From: Clostridiales bacterium
GTDB taxonomy: Bacteria; Bacillota; Clostridia; Lachnospirales; Lachnospiraceae
NCBI GenBank assembly: GCA_019420405.1
Contig: JAHZHF010000044.1
Span: forward strand, 1-15,040
Length of the DNA stretch: 15,040 bases
Reading direction: 5' to 3'
The translations under genes were made by a program, and so were the position numbers. How positions within the stretch are numbered: position 1 is the stretch's first letter; every line of letters begins with the position of its first letter. Below the pieces are notes generated by a model. It was not told the DNA's origin and did not search any database. It was given only the letters and a program-made list of their open reading frames with translations. Positions 1 through 6,961 of this stretch are shown here, piece by piece.

Positions 1-1
1 T

Positions 2-295
2 GAAAAAGATCCATACGAGGTCCATAATCTGATCAATGATGAAAGCTATGCCAAAGAACGTAACCATCTGCATGACCTGATTCTTGATCACATGAACGCA
101 ACCCGTGATCTCTACCGGGGATATCAATGGGCCTGCAGAAGCTGGCGTACTGATAAAACACCGACCTGGGCCAACGACGGTTATACAAGGCAGCGCGAAA
201 ACGAAGAGTACGAGCCGAGGCAGCTGGACTATGATACAGGACTGCCTATGAAAGAAGCTGTCAGAAAAAAAATTGCGAAAAATGTAAAAAAATAG
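2..295 (+). CDS. Sulfatase, C-terminal fragment (5' end outside window)
   Basis: The frame is open from the window edge to a TAA stop, giving about 97 residues. It begins EKDPYEVHNLINDES, the D-P-x-E-x-x-N-L pattern found near the C-terminus of arylsulfatase-type enzymes, and continues with a Trp/Tyr-rich tail (YRGYQWACRSW) and a lysine-rich end. The catalytic Cys/Ser that becomes formylglycine and the metal ligands lie upstream, outside the window, so activity and substrate cannot be judged. An anaerobic sulfatase maturase is encoded nearby on the other strand, together with a GH88 uronyl hydrolase. That makes removal of sulfate from glycosaminoglycan-type sugars the most likely role; this is inference from context. 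The in-frame ATG at 92 is internal, not a start. Confidence 0.8.
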   Translation, partial: EKDPYEVHNLINDESYAKERNHLHDLILDHMNATRDLYRGYQWACRSWRTDKTPTWANDGYTRQRENEEYEPRQLDYDTGLPMKEAVRKKIAKNVKK

Positions 296-305
296 TAACA
301 ACTAA

Positions 306-354
306 GCGGGAGTGATCCTCAAAACGAGTGAATCATTCCCGCATTTTCGTCTTT
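306..354 (+). terminator. Rho-independent terminator after sulfatase
   Basis: An 11-bp stem (GCGGGAGTGAT at 306-316 pairing with ATCATTCCCGC at 332-342, one G-U pair) is followed by the T-rich run ATTTTCGTCTTT. It begins 10 bp after the sulfatase stop codon. Confidence 0.8.
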
Positions 355-411
355 CCCGAGGTCCACATCCCCCGCGCCAGACCAGATGTAACAGTTCAGT
401 TCGAATATTAG

Positions 412-439
412 TTGGAAACTTATAAAAAGTGTGTATAAT
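412..439 (+). promoter_or_regulatory. Predicted sigma-A promoter of the nucleotidyltransferase gene
   Basis: TTGGAA (412-417, 4/6 to the -35 consensus), a 16-bp spacer and a perfect TATAAT (434-439) lie about 75 bp upstream of the start codon at 514. The surrounding stretch 355-513 shows no other gene. Confidence 0.55.
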
Positions 440-513
440 AAGTATATAGAAAATACAGGGTTAAAAGTCTGACCCCGCCTGAACATCATATAGAATAGAC
501 GGAGGATAACTCA

Positions 514-870
514 ATGCTCGTCGGAAATAAGAACAACACAGCAGTGCGGAATTTGTATAAAAGCAGAAGCGATAAAGCGATCAATTATGCTTTGTCGGAA
601 ATCAAAAGCGCTGATATTGCACAATTTGTACAGCATATATATTTATATGGGAGCTGTGCCAGAAATGAGCAGTCATATGGCAGTGATGTGGATCTGCTTC
701 TGGAACTCAGCAATTCGTTTGATTCGGTGGACAAGAGAAAAAAGTCAGCCATGATATCTGAACTTCGCAGCAGATTAAGCAATCACGATAATACACTGCC
801 GGAAATTGAATTTAAACTTGTGATCGGAAGTCAATGGAAAACGGATAATACTATTTTTTTGCAAATGTAA
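514..870 (+). CDS. MNT-type nucleotidyltransferase-domain protein
   Basis: A 118-residue protein with the polymerase-beta-like nucleotidyltransferase signature: YGSCARNEQSYGSDVDLLLEL, with G46-S47 and the metal-binding acids D58 and D60. A third acid is probably E99 in EIEFKLV. The start follows GGAGG with 8-nt spacing. Proteins of this size form the MNT half of HEPN-MNT toxin-antitoxin pairs, where MNT adds AMP to the HEPN toxin; others act alone. No HEPN gene flanks it here: upstream is a sulfatase with terminator, downstream a hairpin and a convergent gene. Family members I recall usually run about ten residues further after the ...FLQM position (an I-x-x-E-G tail), so the C-terminus may be clipped. 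Function is uncertain: orphan antitoxin, degenerating gene or stand-alone enzyme. Confidence 0.75.
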   Translation: MLVGNKNNTAVRNLYKSRSDKAINYALSEIKSADIAQFVQHIYLYGSCARNEQSYGSDVDLLLELSNSFDSVDKRKKSAMISELRSRLSNHDNTLPEIEFKLVIGSQWKTDNTIFLQM

Positions 871-873
871 GGA

Positions 874-920
874 GGGATGGCGCAGAGATTTCCTTAAAAA
901 GGAATCCCTAACGCCATCCC
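874..920. terminator. Long hairpin between two convergent genes
   Basis: GGGATGGCG (874-882) pairs perfectly with CGCCATCCC (912-920), and the inside continues as an imperfect stem (884-895 with 899-909). It lies 4 bp after the nucleotidyltransferase stop and 10 bp before the maturase stop on the other strand. Neither side has a clear T-run, so it may protect 3' ends or terminate weakly in both directions. Confidence 0.5.
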
Positions 921-929
921 CTTCGCCTG

Positions 930-2069
930 CTAACGGGCTGTCGCCACAAACTCCGCAATCTCCTGCATCGTTTCCCCGCATTTTTCAAAGAATTCCCGGT
1001 ATCCTTCGCAGAAATAGTTCCGGTATCCGCCACCATCCGTTTCCCCACCTTCTGCTTCCGTTTTCACACGGTGCCTCCGGCAGCCGTTTCTGCACAGGGC
1101 ATACCAGCGGCATTGTGTACACTTTTCATCCGCCTTCCGGGAATCCTCCACGAACTTCTTCGCCACTTCTGTATCGAGCATCTCCGATATGGTATCCTCG
1201 TTATAATTTCCCATCCGGTACTCATCCAGCACATAGAAGTCGCACGGATATGCGTTCCCATCCGCTTCGGCAACACACTGGGCGGTGCAGACGCCCCGCT
1301 GTTCGCAGGACTCCGGCGGATATCCGAGGAGAATTCCGATATAGTTCTCAAACTGGCGGATATATGGAGCTTTCCCCTTCCTCCAGTCTTTCTCCCACAG
1401 CCGGAACAGTTCAGTCAGAAACTTTCCATACAACCCGGGAGTCAGAGAATAGGATCTCTGCCCCGGCATTTCACCGATGGGATCAAGGCAGGCGATATAC
1501 TGCTGGTACATCCATCCGTTTTTCTTATACTCCTTGTAGATCTCCCCGATATTCTCCGCTGTCTGCCTGGTGACAACCGTAAGAATATTATATTCTACAC
1601 CATATTTTTCCAGAAGATCAATGTTCCGGCGTATTCTTGCATAGGTCGGATTCCCGGCGGCATCGTGCCGGTGTCCGTCGTGAATCGCCTGCGTCCCGTC
1701 CACAGAAACTCCCACAAGGAAATCATTCTCTTTGAAAAAAGCGCACCACTTTTCATCAAGGCCGAGACCGTTTGTCTGGAGCGCATTCATCACGCGCACC
1801 CGGTTCCGGTTAAACCGCTGTTCATATTCGAGCGCCTTCCGGAAGAAGTCAATCCCTCTCAGAGTGGGTTCGCCGCCCTGAAACGCAAAACAGATCTTGC
1901 CCTGCGCCTGGAACATGGCTTTTTTAACCAGATTCTTTAATGTCTCCTCTGACATCATCCCGCGGGACGCTTCGTCCCGCTTCTCCATCTCGTCACAGTA
2001 GAAACAATAGTCGCAGCGCATATTGCACAGTCCTGACGCCGGCTTTATCAAAATAGTATGTAATGGCAT
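930..2069 (-). CDS. Anaerobic sulfatase-maturating enzyme (radical SAM/SPASM)
   Basis: A 379-residue cytoplasmic enzyme that converts the active-site Cys (or Ser) of sulfatases to C-alpha-formylglycine without oxygen. The radical SAM cluster motif is C15-xxx-C19-xx-C22, followed by GGEP at 65-68. The SPASM domain has C255, C261, C265, C276, C317, C320, C326, C330 and C354. These positions nearly coincide with the auxiliary-cluster ligands I recall for the structurally known C. perfringens anSME, and D277, the proposed catalytic base there, is present. An AGGAGGAG ribosome binding site precedes the ATG. It is the last gene of the minus-strand GH88/F5-8 operon and converges on a sulfatase gene, its presumed substrate. 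The match of motif and length to the family is close. Confidence 0.93.
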   Translation of the reverse strand: MPLHTILIKPASGLCNMRCDYCFYCDEMEKRDEASRGMMSEETLKNLVKKAMFQAQGKICFAFQGGEPTLRGIDFFRKALEYEQRFNRNRVRVMNALQTNGLGLDEKWCAFFKENDFLVGVSVDGTQAIHDGHRHDAAGNPTYARIRRNIDLLEKYGVEYNILTVVTRQTAENIGEIYKEYKKNGWMYQQYIACLDPIGEMPGQRSYSLTPGLYGKFLTELFRLWEKDWRKGKAPYIRQFENYIGILLGYPPESCEQRGVCTAQCVAEADGNAYPCDFYVLDEYRMGNYNEDTISEMLDTEVAKKFVEDSRKADEKCTQCRWYALCRNGCRRHRVKTEAEGGETDGGGYRNYFCEGYREFFEKCGETMQEIAEFVATAR

Positions 2070-2104
2070 ATCCGCTCTCCTCCTGTTCTCTTTTCGCAGG
2101 CTGT

Positions 2105-2127
2105 CACCGGGTTTCCCCGGCCCGGTG
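2105..2127 (-). other. Intercistronic hairpin upstream of the maturase
   Basis: CACCGGG (2105-2111) pairs with CCCGGTG (2121-2127) in the 66-bp gap between the F5/8-like gene and the maturase. There is no T-run, so it is more likely an mRNA processing or stability element than a terminator. Confidence 0.4.
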
Positions 2128-2135
2128 CCTGTCTG

Positions 2136-2918
2136 TCACGCCTCCCGGCCGTACACCTCGAACTGAGTCAGCGCCGGGAACGGCGACGGATCATCCGCCT
2201 TCTTAAGCTCATCAAACTCCAGCCATTCCACAGTCTTCTCCGGGAAGGTAAATTCCTGGGCATGCCCGCCCTTCTCAAAGGTGAGCGTCATCGTACTGCC
2301 GTCCGACAACGTTACTTTTCCTTCTGTCCACCAGTTATCATGTGGGAAATCAGCCCTCAAAAACACAATGATCCTGTCTGTCACAACACTGCGTCCGAAC
2401 TCCAGTCTCCACTTCGCATCCTCCCTGCGGTTAATTCCCCAGGACTGATACGGCCATTTCCCGTGGCTCTTTGGGGCGATGACGCCGTCAATTGCATTCA
2501 TTGCCGCAAACACTGACTCGCCCCTCGTCTCCGCATTTGCCGACGCATGGGGAAAACATGTCGTAATTCCGTGCTGGTCATTGGCATTGTACGAAAGGTT
2601 TCTATAGCATCCGTACTCAAACTCCCTGCACTCGCGGACTGATACTATATGGCGTTCTCCCTCAAACGCCGTGGAAGTCAGGTTCCACTTCTTCTCCCCG
2701 AAGGGAATCTCATACTCAACAGCCCCTGTCACGTATACCATGGACCTGCCGAGTGCCTGATCCATCTGCAGCCAGTAGAAAGCTTCCGTCTTCTCCGTCT
2801 CCACACGGATACGGTCGCCCTCGCGGTAATCCTCTCCATATACGAGGATCGCCTGGCCTTCCCCGCTTTCCTGCGCAAGTATTTCTCTTTCTTCATTCAG
2901 AATCGTAATCGTAATCAC
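2136..2918 (-). CDS. F5/8 type C (discoidin)-like carbohydrate-binding protein, no signal peptide
   Basis: I place the start at GTG 2918, giving 260 residues, because AAGGAGG lies 6 nt upstream and overlaps the stop region of the preceding gene; a longer reading frame to 2972 would run into that gene. The C-terminal half (about residue 130 on) has the look of a discoidin/F5-8-C jelly-roll: a NAIDG-type segment, KWPYQSWGINRREDAKWRLEF, TDRIIVFLRADFPHDNWW and a closing LTQFEVYG strand. The N-terminal half is beta-rich and unassigned. There is no signal peptide or membrane segment, so it should be cytoplasmic, unlike most modules of this fold, which are parts of secreted enzymes. It lies 14 bp after GH88 and before the maturase, so a role with intracellular uronyl oligosaccharides is plausible. 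Whether it binds or has lyase/hydrolase activity is unknown. Confidence 0.65.
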   Translation of the reverse strand: MITITILNEEREILAQESGEGQAILVYGEDYREGDRIRVETEKTEAFYWLQMDQALGRSMVYVTGAVEYEIPFGEKKWNLTSTAFEGERHIVSVRECREFEYGCYRNLSYNANDQHGITTCFPHASANAETRGESVFAAMNAIDGVIAPKSHGKWPYQSWGINRREDAKWRLEFGRSVVTDRIIVFLRADFPHDNWWTEGKVTLSDGSTMTLTFEKGGHAQEFTFPEKTVEWLEFDELKKADDPSPFPALTQFEVYGREA

Positions 2919-2932
2919 TTTTTCCTTCCTCC

Positions 2933-4060
2933 TTACCAGTACGGTCTCCAGTCCGGATCGCACATTCTGCACAGAGCTTCCATATAGAAGTAATCCCCCC
3001 AGAGATCCGGCTCGTCCACACCTTTTCCCTCCGCATAAGCATAAACGCCGTGGAGCAGAAGCCCCTCTGTATGCACTCTGTCCGAAGGAGCCGCCAGCTC
3101 TTCCAGTGTGTGCAGCATCTCCTCCGCACGTGCTTTATTCCCGATTTCCAGCATACCGCATGCCGCAATAGCGAGTGCGGAGCTGTCTCTTGGCTGATCC
3201 GAACCGTCCGTAAAGATCAGATCCCAGTACGGCATCCCGTCAGCCGGAAGGTGGGTTTCAAAATACTCCACCACATTTTTGTATGTTTCTGCTTCTTTTC
3301 CCTCCATCGTCCTGCCTGTGATCCGCGCATTAAGCGGCATGCCGAGGATTGCCCACGCCTGGCCTCTGGCCCAGCAGGACTGATCGGAAAATCCCTGGTG
3401 GGTTGCCCCGTGATCCGGTTTTCCTGTCTCCGGATCGAAATAGAATGTATGATATGTAGAATAATCGTCTCTGACAATATTTGAAATCACGTTTTTATAG
3501 TGGCTGTCCGCCATGCTCCGGTAAGAATCCTTTCCCGACAGTTCAGCCGCCCGGTACAGAAGAGGAAGATTCATCAGCGAATCAATAATCAGCCGATACT
3601 CATTCGGCGCATTTTTCTTTCCCCACGCCTGAATGAAGCCCCCCTTCTCCTGGTAGCGCTCTGCGAGAACATCCGCCGCCCGCAGCAGCACCTCTTTCTG
3701 ATGCTCGTCCCTGAGAATCCGGTACCCCGCGCCTACAGAAAGGCTGTAGAGGAAACCGATATCATGGTGCTCCAGCACGACATGCTCATCCAGCCTTCTC
3801 TCAAAACTTTTCAGATTTTCGCAGGCAAGATCCCGGAACTTCTCTTCCCCGGTATACTGGTATGCCATCCAGAGCATCCCTGTCCAGAAACCGTTCGTCC
3901 AGTCATCATTTTCCGTCACCTCATAGACGCCGCCCTCAGCGCATGCAGAGGGAAACTTTGTCCCGAAACGCTCCATATTTTTCTCAATCACTCCGCAGAT
4001 CCTGGTCAGCTCTTCCGTCACCCACTGCGGAGCCTTTTCACGATTTAGCAATCCTTCCAT
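2933..4060 (-). CDS. GH88 unsaturated glucuronyl hydrolase
   Basis: A 375-residue alpha/alpha-barrel glycosidase that removes the unsaturated uronic acid from disaccharides left by polysaccharide lyases (hyaluronan, chondroitin, heparin). Family landmarks are present in order: NDDWTNGFWTGMLW (51-64), HHDIGF with D100, IIDSLMNLPLLYR with D160, the HQGFSDQSCWARGQAW block (221-236), YWDL (278-281), and EPDLWGDYFYMEAL near the C-terminus. D100 and D160 match the two catalytic aspartates (D88/D149) of the Bacillus enzyme. No signal peptide is visible, so it acts in the cytoplasm on imported oligosaccharides. AAGGA precedes the ATG by 9 nt. I do not see the S-x-x-S-x-K sulfate-recognition motif described in streptococcal enzymes, so sulfated substrates may first be desulfated by the neighbouring sulfatase; this is inference. 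Confidence 0.93.
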   Translation of the reverse strand: MEGLLNREKAPQWVTEELTRICGVIEKNMERFGTKFPSACAEGGVYEVTENDDWTNGFWTGMLWMAYQYTGEEKFRDLACENLKSFERRLDEHVVLEHHDIGFLYSLSVGAGYRILRDEHQKEVLLRAADVLAERYQEKGGFIQAWGKKNAPNEYRLIIDSLMNLPLLYRAAELSGKDSYRSMADSHYKNVISNIVRDDYSTYHTFYFDPETGKPDHGATHQGFSDQSCWARGQAWAILGMPLNARITGRTMEGKEAETYKNVVEYFETHLPADGMPYWDLIFTDGSDQPRDSSALAIAACGMLEIGNKARAEEMLHTLEELAAPSDRVHTEGLLLHGVYAYAEGKGVDEPDLWGDYFYMEALCRMCDPDWRPYW

Positions 4061-4134
4061 ACCTATTCATCCTTTTCCTTTCTTTCCAGTCGGTGCAGAA
4101 CGGTCCTTTCCGCTTTACACCTCTGCTAATCAGC

Positions 4135-4163
4135 AGTATAGCAGTCATTTTGCCTTCTGTCTT
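4135..4163 (-). promoter_or_regulatory. Predicted promoter of the GH88 operon (extended -10)
   Basis: On the minus strand: AAGACA (4/6 to -35), 17-bp spacer and TGCTATACT, an extended -10. The -35 side overlaps the 3' end of the EAL gene. A small stem (CTGCT/AGCAG, 4123-4136) lies just downstream at the likely transcription start. Confidence 0.5.
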
Positions 4164-4966
4164 GTACTTTTTTGATAGGAATGTGGTTTTTTTTGAACCG
4201 AAGCCAGGAGAAAATACTCCTCCCTGCGAAGTGGAGGAAAATAATAATACCCCTGAGCGATATAGCAGCCGTTCGCCTTAAGGAACTCTGACTGTGCGTC
4301 CGTCTCTACCCCTTCTGCCACCACCCGCATCCCCAGCATATCAGCGAGCCGGATTGTGGACTGCAGGATGATCTCCGCCCGTGATTCCCCGATCCGGCTG
4401 ACAAAATACCGGTCAAGCTTTAAACAGTCGAACCCGATTCTGGCCAGGATTTTCAGCGTTGAATTCCCGGTTCCATAGTCATCCATAGAAACTATGATTC
4501 CCGCTTCTCTCAATCCTCCCACAAGTCTTTCCAGACTGGAGCCGCTGTACAGATGGGGGACACTCTCAGTAAGTTCAAACGCCAGCTCCTCTGCGCAGAT
4601 CTTATAGCTGCGCATCATATTTACGACATGATCCGCCGCCTGGTCCTGATCCATATGCGCCCTTGATAAGTTTACAGACACCGGAGCGATCTGTATTCCC
4701 CGTTCTCTCGCATCGAGGAGGTCACTGCAGACCAGTCTCAGCACCTCCCTGTCCAGGCGGAGGATCTGTCCGTTTTCCTCCAGAGCCGGTATGAACTGCC
4801 CCGGCGGCACCACATTACCATCCGGCCGCTCCCACCTGACAAGAGCCTCGGCCCCGCATACACTTCCTGTTCTCATATCCACCTGGGGCTGATACCAGAC
4901 ACAGAATTCTCCGCCTGCAAGCGCCCTGAAAAAAGCCGCGTCCTGCATCTCTTTCCTGATATCCAT
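4145..4966 (-). CDS. Stand-alone EAL-domain c-di-GMP phosphodiesterase
   Basis: A 273-residue cytoplasmic protein that is essentially one EAL domain, which hydrolyses cyclic di-GMP to pGpG. The expected catalytic and metal/substrate-binding residues can be seen: E40 (EALVRW), N99 (VNLS), E131 (ELTES), D162-D163 (DDYGTG, loop 6 region), K183 (LKLDRYFV), E218 (EGVET) and Q238 (QGYYYFPP). It should therefore be active rather than a degenerate receptor. No sensor, GGDEF or transmembrane segment is attached; residues 1-20 are a short lead-in and the tail after 255 is a basic, Lys/Gln-rich extension. AAAGGAG precedes the ATG by about 7 nt. It is encoded just upstream of GH88 on the same strand, but a promoter at its end suggests GH88 can be expressed separately. 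A link between c-di-GMP and glycan use is not shown. Confidence 0.92.
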   Translation of the reverse strand: MDIRKEMQDAAFFRALAGGEFCVWYQPQVDMRTGSVCGAEALVRWERPDGNVVPPGQFIPALEENGQILRLDREVLRLVCSDLLDARERGIQIAPVSVNLSRAHMDQDQAADHVVNMMRSYKICAEELAFELTESVPHLYSGSSLERLVGGLREAGIIVSMDDYGTGNSTLKILARIGFDCLKLDRYFVSRIGESRAEIILQSTIRLADMLGMRVVAEGVETDAQSEFLKANGCYIAQGYYYFPPLRREEYFLLASVQKKPHSYQKSTRQKAK

Positions 4967-5034
4967 AAAACCGCTCCTTTTCTTTTTCTTCTATAATTTA
5001 TAAAATACCCCCGAAGCCTCCTGATTATGCATAA

Positions 5035-5175
5035 CAGCTATTTAGTTCATCAACTTCCTGTCTCAAATCATCCGAAAACAGAGCTGATTTCTAAAACGTA
5101 TTCTGCGGGGATGGAGGACGTCTCAGGAATCGCCCTGTTTTCGGACGTTTTGTCTGCGTAAGTTAGTGAACTTTA
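5035..5175. repeat. Intergenic palindromic repeat, copy A
   Basis: This is the main content of the 353-bp gene-free stretch 4967-5319. Arms pair in steps: AGTTCATCAACTT (5044-5056) with AAGTTAGTGAACT (5160-5172, two mismatches), TCCGAAAACAG (5071-5081) perfectly with CTGTTTTCGGA (5135-5145), and GATTTCT (5086-5092) with AGGAATC (5125-5131). The remaining loop is about 32 nt and contains GGGGATGGAGGACG. The first 15 bases (CAGCTATTTAGTTCA) recur exactly at 14942-14956, and TATTCTG follows 64 bp later in both copies. It encodes no protein. It could be a MITE-like element, a structured RNA or a double-ended terminator. Confidence 0.7.
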
Positions 5176-5178
5176 TAT

Positions 5179-5244
5179 CTGTACTTATTTAGTATTGACA
5201 GCAATGACAGTTTGTGTTATTCTGTACATGTCAGATAAGTACAG
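5179..5244 (+). promoter_or_regulatory. Promoter and probable GntR/YtrA operator of the ABC operon
   Basis: Consensus TTGACA (5195-5200), a 17-bp spacer and TATTCT (5218-5223) form a good sigma-A promoter. A 23-bp inverted repeat (5222-5244) with arms CTGTAC and GTACAG overlaps the -10 end and start site. The 10-mer CTGTACTTAT at 5179-5188 recurs as its exact reverse complement at 5235-5244, so like half-sites flank the promoter. This layout fits repression by the YtrA-like regulator encoded in the operon. Confidence 0.7.
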
Positions 5245-5266
5245 TAATGACAATTCAATATTATCC

Positions 5267-5299
5267 GAAACGGCAGTACACTGCCGAGTACACCGTTTC
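5267..5299 (+). promoter_or_regulatory. Leader hairpin upstream of first ABC ATPase
   Basis: GAAACGG (5267-5273) pairs with CCGTTTC (5293-5299); an alternative inner stem is GGCAG/CTGCC (5272-5276 with 5281-5285). It ends 5 nt before the AAAGGAG ribosome binding site, so it could influence translation start. Confidence 0.4.
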
Positions 5300-5319
5300 A
5301 CCAAAAAGGAGTGACTAAA

Positions 5320-6171
5320 ATGAATCCGGAATATATCTCTATCAGACATTTGTCTAAAAAATTCAGCAAAGATTTCGTCCTCAAAGACGTGAACGCCGTG
5401 CTTCACAGAGGTGAGATCCTTGGTTTCTTAGGTCCCAGCGGCGCGGGAAAGACAACCACCATCAAGATCCTGACCGGGCAGCTTAAGCCTACTTCCGGCG
5501 AGATCCGCCTGCTCGGCATCGACTGCATGCATATTGACGAGAGGATCTACGAACAGATCGGAATCGTCACGGATATAAGCGGTGTATACGAGCGGCTGAG
5601 CGTTTATGACAATCTGAAATACTTTGCCCGTCTTTTAAACGCCCCCATCTCCGGGATCGACCCGCTTCTGAAGCGGATCGGCCTCTATGATCACAGGAAG
5701 AAGCCGGCGGGGAAGCTTTCAAAAGGCCAGACTCAGCGTCTCATCCTCGCCCGGGCGATCCTTCATCATCCGAAGGTGCTCTTCCTCGACGAACCCACAA
5801 GCGGCCTTGATCCGTCCACAGCTCTGGAGATCCACAGCCTGCTTCTGGAACTTAGAGATGAAGGGATGGCGATCTTCCTCACCACACACAACATGGAGGA
5901 AGCCACAAAGCTCTGCAGTCATGTGGCGCTGTTAAATGAGGGCGTGATCGTAGAATACGGATCGCCGGAAGAGATCTGCCTGAAATATAACCGGACGAAG
6001 AAATACCGCGTCCAGCTCACAGACGGCACAAAACATATCCTGACACAGGGCGGTGATACATCTGCACAGATCGCCGGATGGCTTGACAGGAATGAGATCG
6101 AAACGATCCACTCCTGCGAACCCACACTTGAAACCGTATTTTTAGAAGTCACAGGGAGGGAATTAAAATGA
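5320..6171 (+). CDS. ABC transporter ATP-binding protein (first of two)
   Basis: A 283-residue ATPase of the BcrA/CcmA-like group that powers an ABC-2 type exporter. Walker A is G38-PSGAGK-T45, the signature is LSKGQ (133-137, Lys in place of the usual Gly), Walker B is VLFLDE (153-158) and the switch histidine is H190 in TTH. The Q-loop region reads IGIVTDISG without a clear glutamine. The C-terminal ~70 residues form the accessory tail common in this group. I take ATG 5320 as the start, since AAAGGAG lies 8 nt upstream; an in-frame GTG at 5311 falls inside that ribosome binding site. Its stop overlaps the permease ATG (ATGA), indicating translational coupling. Together with the next gene it probably forms one export module; substrate unknown, antimicrobial peptide or lipid-type compounds being typical. 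Confidence 0.92.
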   Translation: MNPEYISIRHLSKKFSKDFVLKDVNAVLHRGEILGFLGPSGAGKTTTIKILTGQLKPTSGEIRLLGIDCMHIDERIYEQIGIVTDISGVYERLSVYDNLKYFARLLNAPISGIDPLLKRIGLYDHRKKPAGKLSKGQTQRLILARAILHHPKVLFLDEPTSGLDPSTALEIHSLLLELRDEGMAIFLTTHNMEEATKLCSHVALLNEGVIVEYGSPEEICLKYNRTKKYRVQLTDGTKHILTQGGDTSAQIAGWLDRNEIETIHSCEPTLETVFLEVTGRELK

Positions 6172-6956
6172 ACACATCCAAAAATTATCCGGACGCGGCA
6201 CTCTCTTCCGCAGTTCTGCCAAAGAAAACACCGCTCCACTTAAGAAAGCTTTCTGCGATCCTGGAGATGAAGTCCCGGGCTCTTCTGTCAAAGAATTTCA
6301 TCATTGGCCCCATTTTTGCCATCGGATTTTCATTTCTCATGGACCGGATTTACAATATCATTACCGACGGCGCCGTAGACATGAGCGGGATGGCGCTTGC
6401 CATGGGAGTCCTCATGAATATCTGTATGACAGGAGTCTATGTGACGGCCGCCTGTCTTGCGGAGGAAAAGGAAAAATATACACTGCGCACGCTGATGACC
6501 TCATCGGTAAACGGACTTGAATTCTGCCTGGGCAGTCTGATTCCTGTTATATTCATGCAGGCTCTTGTCAACGTGCTCTGCGTCTTCGCAGCCGGATTCT
6601 CCATGGAACCGGGCCAGTGGGCCGCTTATCTGTCGGTCAGTACAGCGTGCGCCCTCATCGGCTCCATGGTCGGCATGATCTTCGGCATCTTCGCGAAAAA
6701 CCAGATGTCTGCGGGAACCATCACGACCCCGGCGCTGCTTATACTGCTGATGATTCCCATGTTTTCATCCATGATCGAGACCATGGAAAAGATCTCTTCC
6801 TTCCTCTTTACAGGAGTGGTCTATGACGCCATTTTAAAGATAAGTATGGGAGAAGCGCCTGTGGACACAAAGGGGATTGTACTTCTCCTCGCAGAAATCC
6901 TGATCTCCATCGTCCTTTTCTTAGTCCTGTACCGGAAAAACGGATTGGAGAGGTGA
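6168..6956 (+). CDS. ABC-2 type permease (first)
   Basis: A 262-residue membrane protein with about six hydrophobic spans (roughly 43-60, 72-96, 122-147, 152-174, 179-201 and 235-255), starting after a cytoplasmic N-terminal stretch of about 40 residues. The conserved-looking loop EEKEKYTLRTLMTS between spans 2 and 3 is typical of ABC-2 permeases and forms the coupling contact with the ATPase. It begins in an ATGA overlap with the upstream ATPase gene and ends just before the GntR gene. It is likely the membrane partner of the ATPase at 5320. The substrate cannot be read from the sequence. Confidence 0.88.
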   Translation: MNTSKNYPDAALSSAVLPKKTPLHLRKLSAILEMKSRALLSKNFIIGPIFAIGFSFLMDRIYNIITDGAVDMSGMALAMGVLMNICMTGVYVTAACLAEEKEKYTLRTLMTSSVNGLEFCLGSLIPVIFMQALVNVLCVFAAGFSMEPGQWAAYLSVSTACALIGSMVGMIFGIFAKNQMSAGTITTPALLILLMIPMFSSMIETMEKISSFLFTGVVYDAILKISMGEAPVDTKGIVLLLAEILISIVLFLVLYRKNGLER

Positions 6957-6961
6957 GGTCT

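Noticed and set aside
1071..1940. Open reading frame of 289 codons on the plus strand
   Set aside because: It is the antisense shadow of the sulfatase maturase, shows no recognisable domain and has low-complexity Pro/His/Ile-rich composition.
2919..2972. Longer start for the F5/8-like protein
   Set aside because: The extra 18 codons overlap the end of GH88 out of frame, whereas GTG 2918 has an excellent ribosome binding site.
5035..5175. Insertion sequence
   Set aside because: No transposase frame and no clear target duplication; only a non-coding palindrome is visible.
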